Under the pieces are notes generated by a model. The model was not told the DNA's origin. It searched no databases and worked only from the letters and a program-made list of their open reading frames with translations. This document shows positions 1-6,802 of a stretch of 11,642 bases of DNA, one piece after another. Both the position numbers and the translations under genes were made by a program. The stretch is from Candidatus Firestoneibacteriota bacterium (GTDB lineage Bacteria; Oederibacteriota; JAAXVQ01; JAUVAV01): the NCBI GenBank assembly GCA_030635415.1, contig DAOVYW010000052.1, forward strand, positions 1 to 11,642, given 5' to 3'. How positions within the stretch are numbered: the stretch's first letter is position 1; each line of letters starts with the position of its first letter.

Positions 1-485
1 AAAATCCTTTCCTGGCATAGATCCACATCCGCGCCGGCGACGCGGGCCAGATTCAGGTAAACCTGTGGCCTGGGCAGATGCAGGGTTCCATTGGTCCACG
101 GTAGTTTTATATTCAATAGCCATCCGCGATGATCGCTGTTATAACCCACCCGGTCCTGGCACCCGGCCCAAAATGCCAGCCAGGCCGCGGAAAATGAATT
201 AGGTAGAATAATCGCCAAATTATATTGGGCATTTCTCAAGGACATGGCCAAAGAAATCCAGCGCCAAAATCCCCGGCGTTTTTCAGGATCCATGACTATG
301 ATCCGGTCAACATCCGGATGCCTCTCCCAGATGGGAGCCACCCATGACTTGGCCAGTATGTGAACCTGGCAATCCGGCAAGGTGCGCTTCAGGGCGCGTG
401 GCACCGGAGTGGCCATAACCGCGTCCCCCACCCAGTTAGGACTGCGTATTAAAATTTTGGGAGATTGGCTGGTTTTATTTTTCAT
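1..485 (-). CDS. waaF: LPS heptosyltransferase II (WaaF-type), N-terminal part, cut by window edge
   Basis: Family 9 glycosyltransferase (GT-B fold) that moves an ADP-activated L,D-heptose onto the growing inner core on the cytoplasmic face of the inner membrane. Only the first 161 codons are in the window; the gene continues past position 1. What is visible is the N-terminal acceptor domain. It has the diagnostic NWVGDAVMATP (residues 17-27), the usual WaaF opening after a short beta strand (KILIRSP), then an LPNSFSAAW stretch (about 95-103) and an AG..DRVGY stretch (about 107-114) seen in WaaF-type proteins. The ATG at 485 is preceded by AGGGAT about 10 nt upstream and lies 20 nt after the stop of the preceding glycosyltransferase, so it is the last visible gene of the operon. 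WaaF is favoured over WaaC because of the WVGD..M motif; the donor-binding C-terminal half cannot be checked. Confidence 0.85.
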   Translation of the reverse strand, partial: MKNKTSQSPKILIRSPNWVGDAVMATPVPRALKRTLPDCQVHILAKSWVAPIWERHPDVDRIIVMDPEKRRGFWRWISLAMSLRNAQYNLAIILPNSFSAAWLAFWAGCQDRVGYNSDHRGWLLNIKLPWTNGTLHLPRPQVYLNLARVAGADVDLCQERI

Positions 486-505
486 GGTATTTTTATCCCT
501 CGGAA

Positions 506-1315
506 TTAGTTCCGCTTACCTCTTTTTCTTTTAAACAAAGTCTTTAATACCGGCAGGGTTTCCCCTTGCTTCCGGTACTCGTCCCAGGCCTTGGCCTCGC
601 TGACAAAGACATAGGCCGAGGAAAACAGATGGAAAAGCAGGCCGGCCAGGCCATCCCGGAAACCGGCGTGAAACCCATAGGCTTTTATAAAACGATGCAC
701 AGGTTTTAAAACCAGATCATAGCCCGTGGGCCGGCGCTCCTGGCGGACAATGCGTTCGGCTTCCAGTGTGGTATAGATATTGAATTTCTCGAAATAATGA
801 TTAATATCACGGTAGGAGTAATGGAGGATTTCACCTTTTACCCGTCCGCTCGTGCCGTTGACCCGTATCCCCCGGTGCAGCCCCACCTCCGGATACGCAC
901 CCTTAGCACGCCGGAAAAACCGCAGATGCCAGTCCGGGTAAAGCCCCCCGTGTTTCAGCCAGCGTCCGAAATGGTAATTCCGGATGGGAATCCAATATCC
1001 GTCCCTGGCATTGGGCTCGATTTTTAGCCGCAGCAATTCATCCTGCAGTTCCGGGGTCACCCTTTCGTCCGCATCCAGAATAAAAACCCAGTCCCCGTGC
1101 AACTGGGTCAGTCCGTAAACACGCGCTGGTTCCGGACAACCATAACGACCCTGGTAAGTCAAGACCCGGACTCCGGCTTTCTCTACCAGCTCAACCGTAC
1201 GGTCCGTACTCTCATTATCCACCACTACTATTTCGTCCGCGAAACGCAAAGTATCCAGGCAGGCGCGGATATTGGTTTCCTCGTTTAAGGTATGTACTAT
1301 GGCGGAAATAGTCAT
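506..1315 (-). CDS. Family 2 glycosyltransferase, WaaE/KdtX-like (LPS core)
   Basis: 269-residue GT-A fold glycosyltransferase resembling WaaE/KdtX enzymes that add a glucose-type sugar to the LPS inner core from a nucleotide sugar in the cytoplasm. It opens with SAIVHTLNEE (4-13), the standard GT2 first strand. The nucleotide-binding VDNESTDRT is at 32-40 and the metal-binding DADE at 81-84. WaaE-like landmarks follow: KHGGLYPDWHLRFF (121-134), a GLHRG segment (145-149) and HYSY (165-168). The C-terminus has a short hydrophobic stretch (about 223-239) and a very basic tail, which would suit membrane association. Its ATG overlaps the stop of the GT4 C-terminal frame by ATGA (1312-1315), with no good ribosome binding site, so translation is probably coupled. 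It is a paralogue of the GT2 gene at 2444-3220. Donor and acceptor sugars cannot be read from sequence. Confidence 0.85.
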   Translation of the reverse strand: MTISAIVHTLNEETNIRACLDTLRFADEIVVVDNESTDRTVELVEKAGVRVLTYQGRYGCPEPARVYGLTQLHGDWVFILDADERVTPELQDELLRLKIEPNARDGYWIPIRNYHFGRWLKHGGLYPDWHLRFFRRAKGAYPEVGLHRGIRVNGTSGRVKGEILHYSYRDINHYFEKFNIYTTLEAERIVRQERRPTGYDLVLKPVHRFIKAYGFHAGFRDGLAGLLFHLFSSAYVFVSEAKAWDEYRKQGETLPVLKTLFKRKRGKRN

Positions 1316-2088
1316 TTTTTTTCTGAAATTACCCGGGTATAAAGCGCTTCATATTCTTTAACCATTTTGTTCTGGTCAAAAAGCCGCTCCACGCGAAGCC
1401 GCGCGGCTTCGCCCATCTGCGCACGTTTCTCAGGATAGCAGAGTAAATAATACACGGCTTTGGCCAGCGCCTCGGGCTGCCTAGGAGGAACCAGCAATCC
1501 GGTTTCCCCGTGGGTAATGATCTCCGGCACTCCGCCGGCCTTAGTTCCGATTACCGGTATGCCGCGTGCCATCGCCTCGATGAGTACCAGACCGAACGGT
1601 TCGCAATCACTCGGCAATACAAAAACATCCAGGGCGGACATGAATCTCCCCACATCCGGGGTGAATCCGGTATACTCCAGAGTTTTTGAAGGGCGCAAAA
1701 ACTTCCCCCGCATCCAGAGAGCAGTGCCATAAGCATAATCAGATCTATACGCCTTGCCGCCAAGCAGATATTTTACCGTGGGCAGCCACTTATTTATCAT
1801 CTCGCAGGCAGCGATATAATAAGTAAAACCTTTATTCGGCCGCCAGATCCCGGTCGTACCAACCACCTGCTCATCAAAATCAATTCCCAGCTCCTCCCGC
1901 AGGCTGGAAGGAAATTGCCGTTTGACTTGGAGGTCGGTCCCACAATAGATACGATGGGTTTTTTCTTCCGGAACGCCGTAGCCTTTGACCAACCGTCCCA
2001 CATAGTCCGAGATGCAGATAAAGGTCCGGGTCCGCCGGCTCAAGCGGCGCATGTTCCGGCCGACATAGCCGCGAGCGCCGGTGCTCAT
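1312..2088 (-). CDS. Family 4 glycosyltransferase, C-terminal (donor-binding) half in its own frame
   Basis: This frame encodes the second half of a GT-B, family 4 (GT1-Pfam) glycosyltransferase. After a linker helix (RNMRRLSRRTRTFICIS, 11-27) come GIWRPNKG (80-87), a GGKAYRSD loop (110-117) and the nucleotide-sugar signature EPFGLVLIEAM (163-173) with the two spaced glutamates. AGGVPEII (184-191) and ETGLLVPP (195-202) follow. The N-terminal acceptor domain is missing here and is encoded just upstream in another frame (2085-2447). I use the ATG at 2088, whose ATGA overlaps the stop of the upstream half; a TTG at 2103 would add five residues. Neither has a convincing ribosome binding site. 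Together the two frames give about 378 residues, the normal length of the family, with no domain missing. The likeliest reading is one gene broken by a -1-type frameshift; a two-subunit enzyme is the alternative. Confidence 0.7.
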   Translation of the reverse strand: MSTGARGYVGRNMRRLSRRTRTFICISDYVGRLVKGYGVPEEKTHRIYCGTDLQVKRQFPSSLREELGIDFDEQVVGTTGIWRPNKGFTYYIAACEMINKWLPTVKYLLGGKAYRSDYAYGTALWMRGKFLRPSKTLEYTGFTPDVGRFMSALDVFVLPSDCEPFGLVLIEAMARGIPVIGTKAGGVPEIITHGETGLLVPPRQPEALAKAVYYLLCYPEKRAQMGEAARLRVERLFDQNKMVKEYEALYTRVISEKK

Positions 2089-2447
2089 GGCGCCACTACC
2101 CAAACTACTGGTATTTTTGCCCAGGCGCAGGGATATGTAGCCAGCTTGGCCTCCTGCAAACCATTAACTTGCACCAGCTGGATCTTCAGGCTTTTCAGCA
2201 GAGTATACATTTTCCAGAACGCGGGAAGCGAGACCCTTAGGTAGCGGATCTTGCCCTTGCCAAAAGGTATCATCATCGGCTCTAATCCCTGCTCCCTAAG
2301 CTTGTCCGCAAATTTCCCCTCCTGGCAGCAGACCACATGGGGAGTAAATTTTTTCCGGTCCAGACCGTTTAATATCGCGAGCAAATGGTTCTGTCCCCCG
2401 CCCATGGTACCGTGATAATTAACGAAAAGTATAGGCGCCGGAATCAT
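2085..2447 (-). CDS. Family 4 glycosyltransferase, N-terminal (acceptor-binding) half, frame broken
   Basis: 120-residue protein that matches only the N-terminal Rossmann domain of a GT4 enzyme. It starts with the first strand PILFVNYHG (5-13), then the glycine-rich MGGGQNHLL (15-23) typical of the family, and strands such as PHVVCC (36-41), LVQVNG (91-96) and IPVVWVV (112-118). The frame then hits TGA at 2085-2087 exactly where a family member would run into its linker and donor domain, which is present in another frame at 1312-2088. The start is the ATG at 2447, overlapping the stop of the GT2 gene by ATGA; AAGGA lies about 12 nt upstream. A longer start at 2492 would only read through the preceding gene's end. 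On its own this half should not be catalytic. Either a frameshift or sequencing error, or half of a split enzyme. Confidence 0.7.
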   Translation of the reverse strand: MIPAPILFVNYHGTMGGGQNHLLAILNGLDRKKFTPHVVCCQEGKFADKLREQGLEPMMIPFGKGKIRYLRVSLPAFWKMYTLLKSLKIQLVQVNGLQEAKLATYPCAWAKIPVVWVVAP

Positions 2448-3220
2448 AGTTTGCTTTGTTCCTTGTTTTGCCGTGCCATGCGCAACTCCCAATGCTTGGC
2501 ATGCTTAACCAGAGTATTCAAGGCAGAAAGCACACTCAAAGCGTATCCGGGAAATCCGTCCCGCCATCCGGCTTTAAATTTATACATCTTAAGGAAAGTC
2601 CAGACCGGATCGCAAACCAGCCTGAGCCAAGAACCGTCTTTTTTCCGCTCCATCCGTTCTTGGGCTGCCAGGCCGGTATAATGATTTAAACGCCGCAGGT
2701 AATCCTCCAGCCCGGCATAGGAGTAATGCTCCATGACATGTTTTAGCCGGCCCGGGCGGCCCTTTACCCGCAAAGCTTCATGTACCCGGCGTTCCTCAAA
2801 ACGGCCAAGACCCGCCCGAAAAAGCCGAAGCTGCTGGTCTGAACCCCATCCTCCGTGTTTTATTTCCCGCCCTAAAAAATAATTACGCCGGGATATCTCA
2901 TAAGCCGTTGGTCCGTCCTCCCGCACGGTTACTTCCCGGATTTCTTCTGCCAGGCCGGAAGTCACTATCTCGTCCGCATCAATAGAAAGAATCCATCCTT
3001 CCTGGATCTGGGCCATCAGCATATTCTTGGTCCTGCCATACCCCTGCCAGACTATAGCCTGGACCTCGGCGCCGGCTTCCCGGGCCCGTTCAATTGTACG
3101 GTCCTGGGAATTGTTCTCGCCTACTATAATCCGTTCGCAAAAATCCAGGGCTCGGATACAATTGCCGATTGTAGCTTCCGCGTTCCGGGCAATAATCAGA
3201 GCGGTTATAGATGGTGACAT
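2444..3220 (-). CDS. Family 2 glycosyltransferase, WaaE/KdtX-like (LPS core), second copy
   Basis: 258-residue GT-A glycosyltransferase, paralogous to the one at 506-1315 and likely to add a core sugar to LPS. Visible landmarks are the first strand ITALIIARNAE (5-15), DADE metal site (81-84), RRNYFLGREIKHGGWGSDQQ (111-130), VHEALRVKG (146-154), EHYSY (164-168) and a C-terminal helix with hydrophobic stretch (about 224-239). An oddity is the nucleotide-binding motif: most GT2 enzymes, including the paralogue, have VDxxS.D, whereas here it reads GENNSQD (34-40), so the Asp is replaced by Glu. The ATG at 3220 has AAAGGA 4 nt upstream, a clear ribosome binding site. It lies 15 nt after the heptosyltransferase stop and overlaps the GT4 start, placing it inside the core operon. 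The enzyme family is secure; the sugar transferred is unknown. Confidence 0.85.
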   Translation of the reverse strand: MSPSITALIIARNAEATIGNCIRALDFCERIIVGENNSQDRTIERAREAGAEVQAIVWQGYGRTKNMLMAQIQEGWILSIDADEIVTSGLAEEIREVTVREDGPTAYEISRRNYFLGREIKHGGWGSDQQLRLFRAGLGRFEERRVHEALRVKGRPGRLKHVMEHYSYAGLEDYLRRLNHYTGLAAQERMERKKDGSWLRLVCDPVWTFLKMYKFKAGWRDGFPGYALSVLSALNTLVKHAKHWELRMARQNKEQSKL

Positions 3221-3235
3221 ACAATCCTTTCCAGC

Positions 3236-4237
3236 CTAAGTAATTAAATCCATTACCGCACAAACAACTTCCTCGGGATAAATCCGACGCATACAATTAT
3301 GATGTTCCAAAGGACACTCGGGATTTCCGTGCAGGGAGCAGGGACGGCAGTCCAGCTTACGCGCCAGCACGCGGGCCCGGGGATTCTTCAGCGGAGCAAA
3401 ACCAAATTCCGGTACCGTAGGACCAAAAAGCGCAACTGCCCGGCTGCCGGCGGCCAGGGCCAAATGCATGGGACCGGTATCATTGGTTATCAGCACGGGG
3501 GCCTTTTTAAGAATCGCGGTCAAGGTGGCAATAGTTGTGGCACCGGCTAAAGAAAGAGCCCGGCCATTAGACATTTGGGCCGCGGTCTTGCAAAGCAGCG
3601 TATCCTGCGCCCAGCCGATAAACACCGGAAGCATATCCAGACGATCTCTTAACATCTCAGCTGTCCGGGCAAAATACTCAACCGGCCAGCGCTTGGTCGC
3701 CCACCTGGCGCCCGGAGCCAATACGACTATTTTCTCCTTGGCCGATATACCGTACTCTTTCAGCATTCGGGCGGCTGATTCCTCCGCCCCACTGAAAGGT
3801 AGGATTTGGGGAAATCGGCCGGCCGGTTGAAAACCTGCCCGGATCGCGGCGGCGGCATACCAGTCGGTAACCTGTTGCGTTGATTTAAGAACTGACCAGA
3901 GGTTCCAAAACATTTTGCGGCCTCCCGGGCGAACCATCAAGCGCCTTGCCAGCGAATGCTTATGATAGCGGATAACCTTGCCGGCCTTGACCGCAGCCGT
4001 GACTTGCCGGGATTTTAGCGTTCCGTGCAGATCCAAAACCAGTTTGTATTCCGGCGCCAGGGAATCCCGCGAAGTAAGAACCCGGGAAACTCCCGGAAGC
4101 ATTGAGCCCAGGAACCCATATTCGGGCTTTACCAGTAGATCAACAAAATATCCCTCGCTTCTTATTTGGGCCAGAACCGGCTGGGTAAGCACAATGTCGC
4201 CCAACGAACTAAAACGTATGACTAAAACAGAATCCAC
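3236..4237 (-). CDS. Family 9 glycosyltransferase (LPS heptosyltransferase)
   Basis: 333-residue GT-B enzyme of the ADP-heptose:LPS heptosyltransferase family, acting at the cytoplasmic face of the inner membrane on Kdo-lipid A or the first heptose. The start shows RFSSLGDIVLTQP (8-20), the GT9 acceptor-domain signature. The donor half has APGARWATKRWP (174-185), the NDTGPMHLA donor-binding motif (252-260) and FGPT (271-274). The C-terminus has four cysteines in the CRPC...CPL..HNC pattern (297, 300, 308, 315), common in WaaF-like family members. The start is GTG at 4237, chosen because GAGGA lies 8 nt upstream. It heads the second gene block; the 126-bp gap before it holds a palindromic repeat and a weak possible promoter (TTGAAA at 4286-4291, 17 nt, TGTAGT at 4263-4268). 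Next to waaF, it is the best candidate for heptosyltransferase I, but the sequence does not settle WaaC versus another GT9 role. Confidence 0.88.
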   Translation of the reverse strand: MDSVLVIRFSSLGDIVLTQPVLAQIRSEGYFVDLLVKPEYGFLGSMLPGVSRVLTSRDSLAPEYKLVLDLHGTLKSRQVTAAVKAGKVIRYHKHSLARRLMVRPGGRKMFWNLWSVLKSTQQVTDWYAAAAIRAGFQPAGRFPQILPFSGAEESAARMLKEYGISAKEKIVVLAPGARWATKRWPVEYFARTAEMLRDRLDMLPVFIGWAQDTLLCKTAAQMSNGRALSLAGATTIATLTAILKKAPVLITNDTGPMHLALAAGSRAVALFGPTVPEFGFAPLKNPRARVLARKLDCRPCSLHGNPECPLEHHNCMRRIYPEEVVCAVMDLIT

Positions 4238-4296
4238 GGTCTATTCCTCTTTACTCGACTTTACTACATTTAATTTTTTGCGTCTTTTCAAAATAG

Positions 4297-4333
4297 CCCC
4301 TAACTCCCCCTTTTTCAAAAAGGGGCAAGAGGG
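4297..4333. repeat. Intergenic palindromic repeat (CCCCTTTTT / AAAAAGGGG)
   Basis: The gap between lpxK and the heptosyltransferase contains a perfect inverted repeat, CCCCTTTTT-C-AAAAAGGGG (4307-4325). It is flanked by CCCCTAACTC on the left and GCAAGAGGG on the right. It has no T tract after the stem on either strand, so it is not a convincing terminator. Its form is that of short dispersed intergenic repeats or miniature elements, and it may be one copy of a family elsewhere in the genome. Its presence in an otherwise tightly packed operon suggests an insertion. Confidence 0.5.
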
Positions 4334-4363
4334 AATTTGATAAATTTGCTAAAGTCTAACTTT

Positions 4364-5389
4364 TTAAATTCTTTCCAGCCATGGCGATAAACCTTCCTCC
4401 GAATTTACAATTTCAAATTGCACTTCCAGTATCCAGACGGGAACCGGCCATTCCAGGGGCCAGCCCAGCCGAACGGCATCTTTAGCCGTGGTTACAATCT
4501 CGGCCTTCCACTTCTCTGCCTGCTGACGCAGGTATTCACGATCTTTATCCCGGTACCAGTAATGGTCAGGGAAAACCAGCGTATGGACCACCTCAGCTCC
4601 TAAAGCCTCAAGTGTCGCTGCCAAGGCCTGCGGCCGGGCAATTCCGGAAACTGCCAGCACGCGGCGGCGGGCCAGGTATTTTGACTCATGTCTGGTTCCC
4701 ATCCCCAGGGAAACTATAGCCTTGGGCGCATGCCGGGCTAACAGTACCGGTTTCCCGGGAGTCAGCTTGGCCAGTTGGTCAATGATTCCCCTGACAGGAT
4801 ACTGGTCCGTCCGGGTAAGAATAATCAGGTCCGTCTCCAATAAACCACTTAGCGGCTCTCTCAAACGTCCGGCCGGCAATAATCTCCCCCCCCCCCAGGG
4901 ATCTCCGGCATCCACTAGCAGTATATCCAGGTCGCGATGTATTTGATCGCGCCGTTGAAAAGCATCATCCATAACCAGGACATTGCAACCCAATTCTTTG
5001 ATCGCTTTGGTCCCGGAAGCTATCCGGTCTTTGCCTACCACTACCGCGGTTCCCGGAAGACGGCCGGCTAAAAGATAGGGTTCATCCCCCGCTTCTTCAA
5101 CCCGAACCAGGGGACCGGAGCCATCAGACACCACCAGCATTGGTGTGCGGCTCCGGCGGCCATAGCCGCGTGAAAGAATTCCGGGGCAACGCCCAAGTTT
5201 TTGTAATTGCCGGCAAATCAATAATACTGCTTCAGTTTTCCCGGTTCCACCAACTGTCAGATTTCCCACTGAAATTACGGGAACCGGCAGACGGACCGGA
5301 GGACAGCGGCGCAGCCACGCACGCCGGAGACCAACTAATCCGCCGTAAATCCAACCCGCGGGTATCAGGAAACCGGTCAGCCTGCTCAC
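4364..5389 (-). CDS. lpxK: Tetraacyldisaccharide 4'-kinase LpxK
   Basis: Phosphorylates the 4' position of the lipid A disaccharide using ATP at the inner membrane, just before Kdo transfer. Length (341) is normal. An N-terminal hydrophobic/basic membrane-anchoring helix (about 6-30) precedes VGNLTVGGTGKTE (41-53), which holds the Walker A P-loop. LSRGYGRR (72-79), a VGKDR segment (about 117-121), the Walker B region DDAFQRR (141-147), GGGRLLPAGRLREP (166-179), PDHYWY (273-278) and TTAKDAVRL (299-307) follow. Family members usually have His after the FQ of DDxFQH; here it is Arg. The start is GTG at 5389, overlapping the waaA stop by GTGA; an in-frame TGA at 5393-5395 rules out any start further upstream. 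The codons for WGGG (165-168) contain an 11-base G run, a slip-prone tract. Confidence 0.95.
   Translation of the reverse strand: MSRLTGFLIPAGWIYGGLVGLRRAWLRRCPPVRLPVPVISVGNLTVGGTGKTEAVLLICRQLQKLGRCPGILSRGYGRRSRTPMLVVSDGSGPLVRVEEAGDEPYLLAGRLPGTAVVVGKDRIASGTKAIKELGCNVLVMDDAFQRRDQIHRDLDILLVDAGDPWGGGRLLPAGRLREPLSGLLETDLIILTRTDQYPVRGIIDQLAKLTPGKPVLLARHAPKAIVSLGMGTRHESKYLARRRVLAVSGIARPQALAATLEALGAEVVHTLVFPDHYWYRDKDREYLRQQAEKWKAEIVTTAKDAVRLGWPLEWPVPVWILEVQFEIVNSEEGLSPWLERI
4886..4896. repeat. 11-base C/G homopolymer inside lpxK
   Basis: Eleven consecutive C on the plus strand, read as G in the lpxK message. It encodes the three glycines before RLLPAG, where the family usually has a G-N-G-R loop. 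The frame is intact at eleven bases. One base gained or lost would truncate LpxK, so the tract is either a phase-variable site or a spot where the assembly should be checked. Confidence 0.9.
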
Positions 5390-6771
5390 CTTTCAAACCA
5401 GTCATCCGATACGGTCTCTTTAGAAGCAAAGGACTCAGTATTTGTTTTCAACGATTCCTCGCGCCAGTTTCTCTCTTCCCTGGCCCATTGCTTGATCAAT
5501 AATAACTTTTGTAATAGATCCACCGTCCGGCCGGCCGCGCCCTGGTAGGCGGAAACACTTTGCCTGGCCTGTTCGCCGCATTGGCGGGCCTCTTCGGGAT
5601 GGGAAAGCATATTGATTACGGCCGCAGCTAATTCTTCCGCGGTAGTAATCACCTGGGCGCCTCCGCTTTTTAAAAGAATTTCGACAGGCCTCGCGAAATG
5701 ATCGGTATGCGGACCAATCAGCACCGGCACTCCCAGCATTGCGGGCTCCAGAGGATTATGCCCGCCTAAAGATACCAGGCTCCCGCCTATAAAAGCCACC
5801 TGGGCTAATCCATAAATCTCGGCCAATTCTCCTATATTATCCAGAATAATCACGGGAAAATCCAACAATTCTTTAGACACGCGGGAACGGTAAGTAAATG
5901 CCGTGCACTGACGTACCAGCAGTTGCTCCACTTCCCTCAGACGTTCCAAGTGCCGTGGCGCTAAAATTAATACCGCATTCGGAATACGCTCCTGGACTTC
6001 CTTAAAAGCCTGGAGAATAATCTCTTCCTCTCCGGGCCGGGTACTGCCTGCCACCCAGACCGGACGAGACGAAGCCAGACGTAATTCGGAACGTAAATCA
6101 TCCCGACGGGATCGGGAAGAAGTGTCGAACTTGACATTTCCCGTCACTTTCAGGCGTTGAGGATTGGCGCCCAGGAGTTTGAACCTTTCTGCGTCTTTTT
6201 CCGACTGCATCGCCATAAGGTCGAAACTTTTCAGCATGCTGGAAATAAGCCGGCTTATCCATTGGTAATGCCGGAGGCTGCGCTGGGATAACCGGCCATT
6301 AACCAGGGCGAGTTGGATGCCTAAGCGCTTGGTTTGCCGTATCAGGTTAGGCCAGAGTTCCGTCTCGGTTAAAACCAATAGATTAGGCTCTACCATTTTC
6401 ATAATTCTTTTAACCGCCCCGGGATAATCCAAAGGTAAAAGTAGGGCTCGGGACGCCATGGGAATTTTATGTTTAACTTGTTCCAGACCGGTTAGCGTAG
6501 TGGTCGAAACCACAATCCCGATATCCGGATTGCGTTCCTTGAGAGCGCCGGCTATCGGCTCCACGGCCGAGAGTTCTCCCAAGCTGGCGGCATGAAACCA
6601 GATACGCGGCCGGGCCACGGTTTGAAAAGCGTCACGCTCTCGGCGTTTAGGAAAACCCAGGCGATCGCGCAGACGCCGGCAGTATTTTGGCCGGCAAAGC
6701 AGCAGGATTGGGAGCAGTGGCAAGAGCAGCAAGGTCCCGGCTTTCAGCAGTACATTATATAAAAAATACAT
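5386..6771 (-). CDS. waaA: 3-deoxy-D-manno-octulosonic acid (Kdo) transferase WaaA/KdtA
   Basis: GT-B family 30 enzyme that transfers one or more Kdo residues from CMP-Kdo to the lipid A precursor at the inner membrane. The protein has an N-terminal membrane anchor (about 5-26) and then IWFHAASLGE (57-66), whose Glu66 matches the family's catalytic base. TETELWPN (135-142), GNVKFD, AGSTRPGEEE and the donor-domain motif GGSLVSLGGHNPLEPA follow. At 461 residues it is about 35 longer than usual: a charged, hydrophilic tail follows the last helix and ends just where lpxK begins. The ATG at 6771 has GAGGAG immediately upstream and lies 31 nt after the lpxB stop; its own stop overlaps the lpxK GTG. 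Whether it adds one Kdo or several cannot be read from sequence. Confidence 0.96.
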   Translation of the reverse strand: MYFLYNVLLKAGTLLLLPLLPILLLCRPKYCRRLRDRLGFPKRRERDAFQTVARPRIWFHAASLGELSAVEPIAGALKERNPDIGIVVSTTTLTGLEQVKHKIPMASRALLLPLDYPGAVKRIMKMVEPNLLVLTETELWPNLIRQTKRLGIQLALVNGRLSQRSLRHYQWISRLISSMLKSFDLMAMQSEKDAERFKLLGANPQRLKVTGNVKFDTSSRSRRDDLRSELRLASSRPVWVAGSTRPGEEEIILQAFKEVQERIPNAVLILAPRHLERLREVEQLLVRQCTAFTYRSRVSKELLDFPVIILDNIGELAEIYGLAQVAFIGGSLVSLGGHNPLEPAMLGVPVLIGPHTDHFARPVEILLKSGGAQVITTAEELAAAVINMLSHPEEARQCGEQARQSVSAYQGAAGRTVDLLQKLLLIKQWAREERNWREESLKTNTESFASKETVSDDWFER

Positions 6772-6802
6772 TTCTCCTCGTTTCTGTTGGTTGCATTTTA
6801 TA

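Noticed and set aside
2101..2120. Possible programmed -1 slippery site in the GT4 junction (run of five A, then GTTTGGG)
   Set aside because: Neither string fits the X XXY YYZ heptamer in the zero frame, so I give no support to programmed shifting beyond noting it.
1915..2244. Plus-strand open frame opposite the split GT4 gene
   Set aside because: Both GT4 halves on the minus strand have family motifs; the antisense product is low-complexity and has no start signal.
4307..4325. Intrinsic terminator between lpxK and the heptosyltransferase
   Set aside because: The palindrome has a 1-nt centre and no T tract follows on the minus strand.
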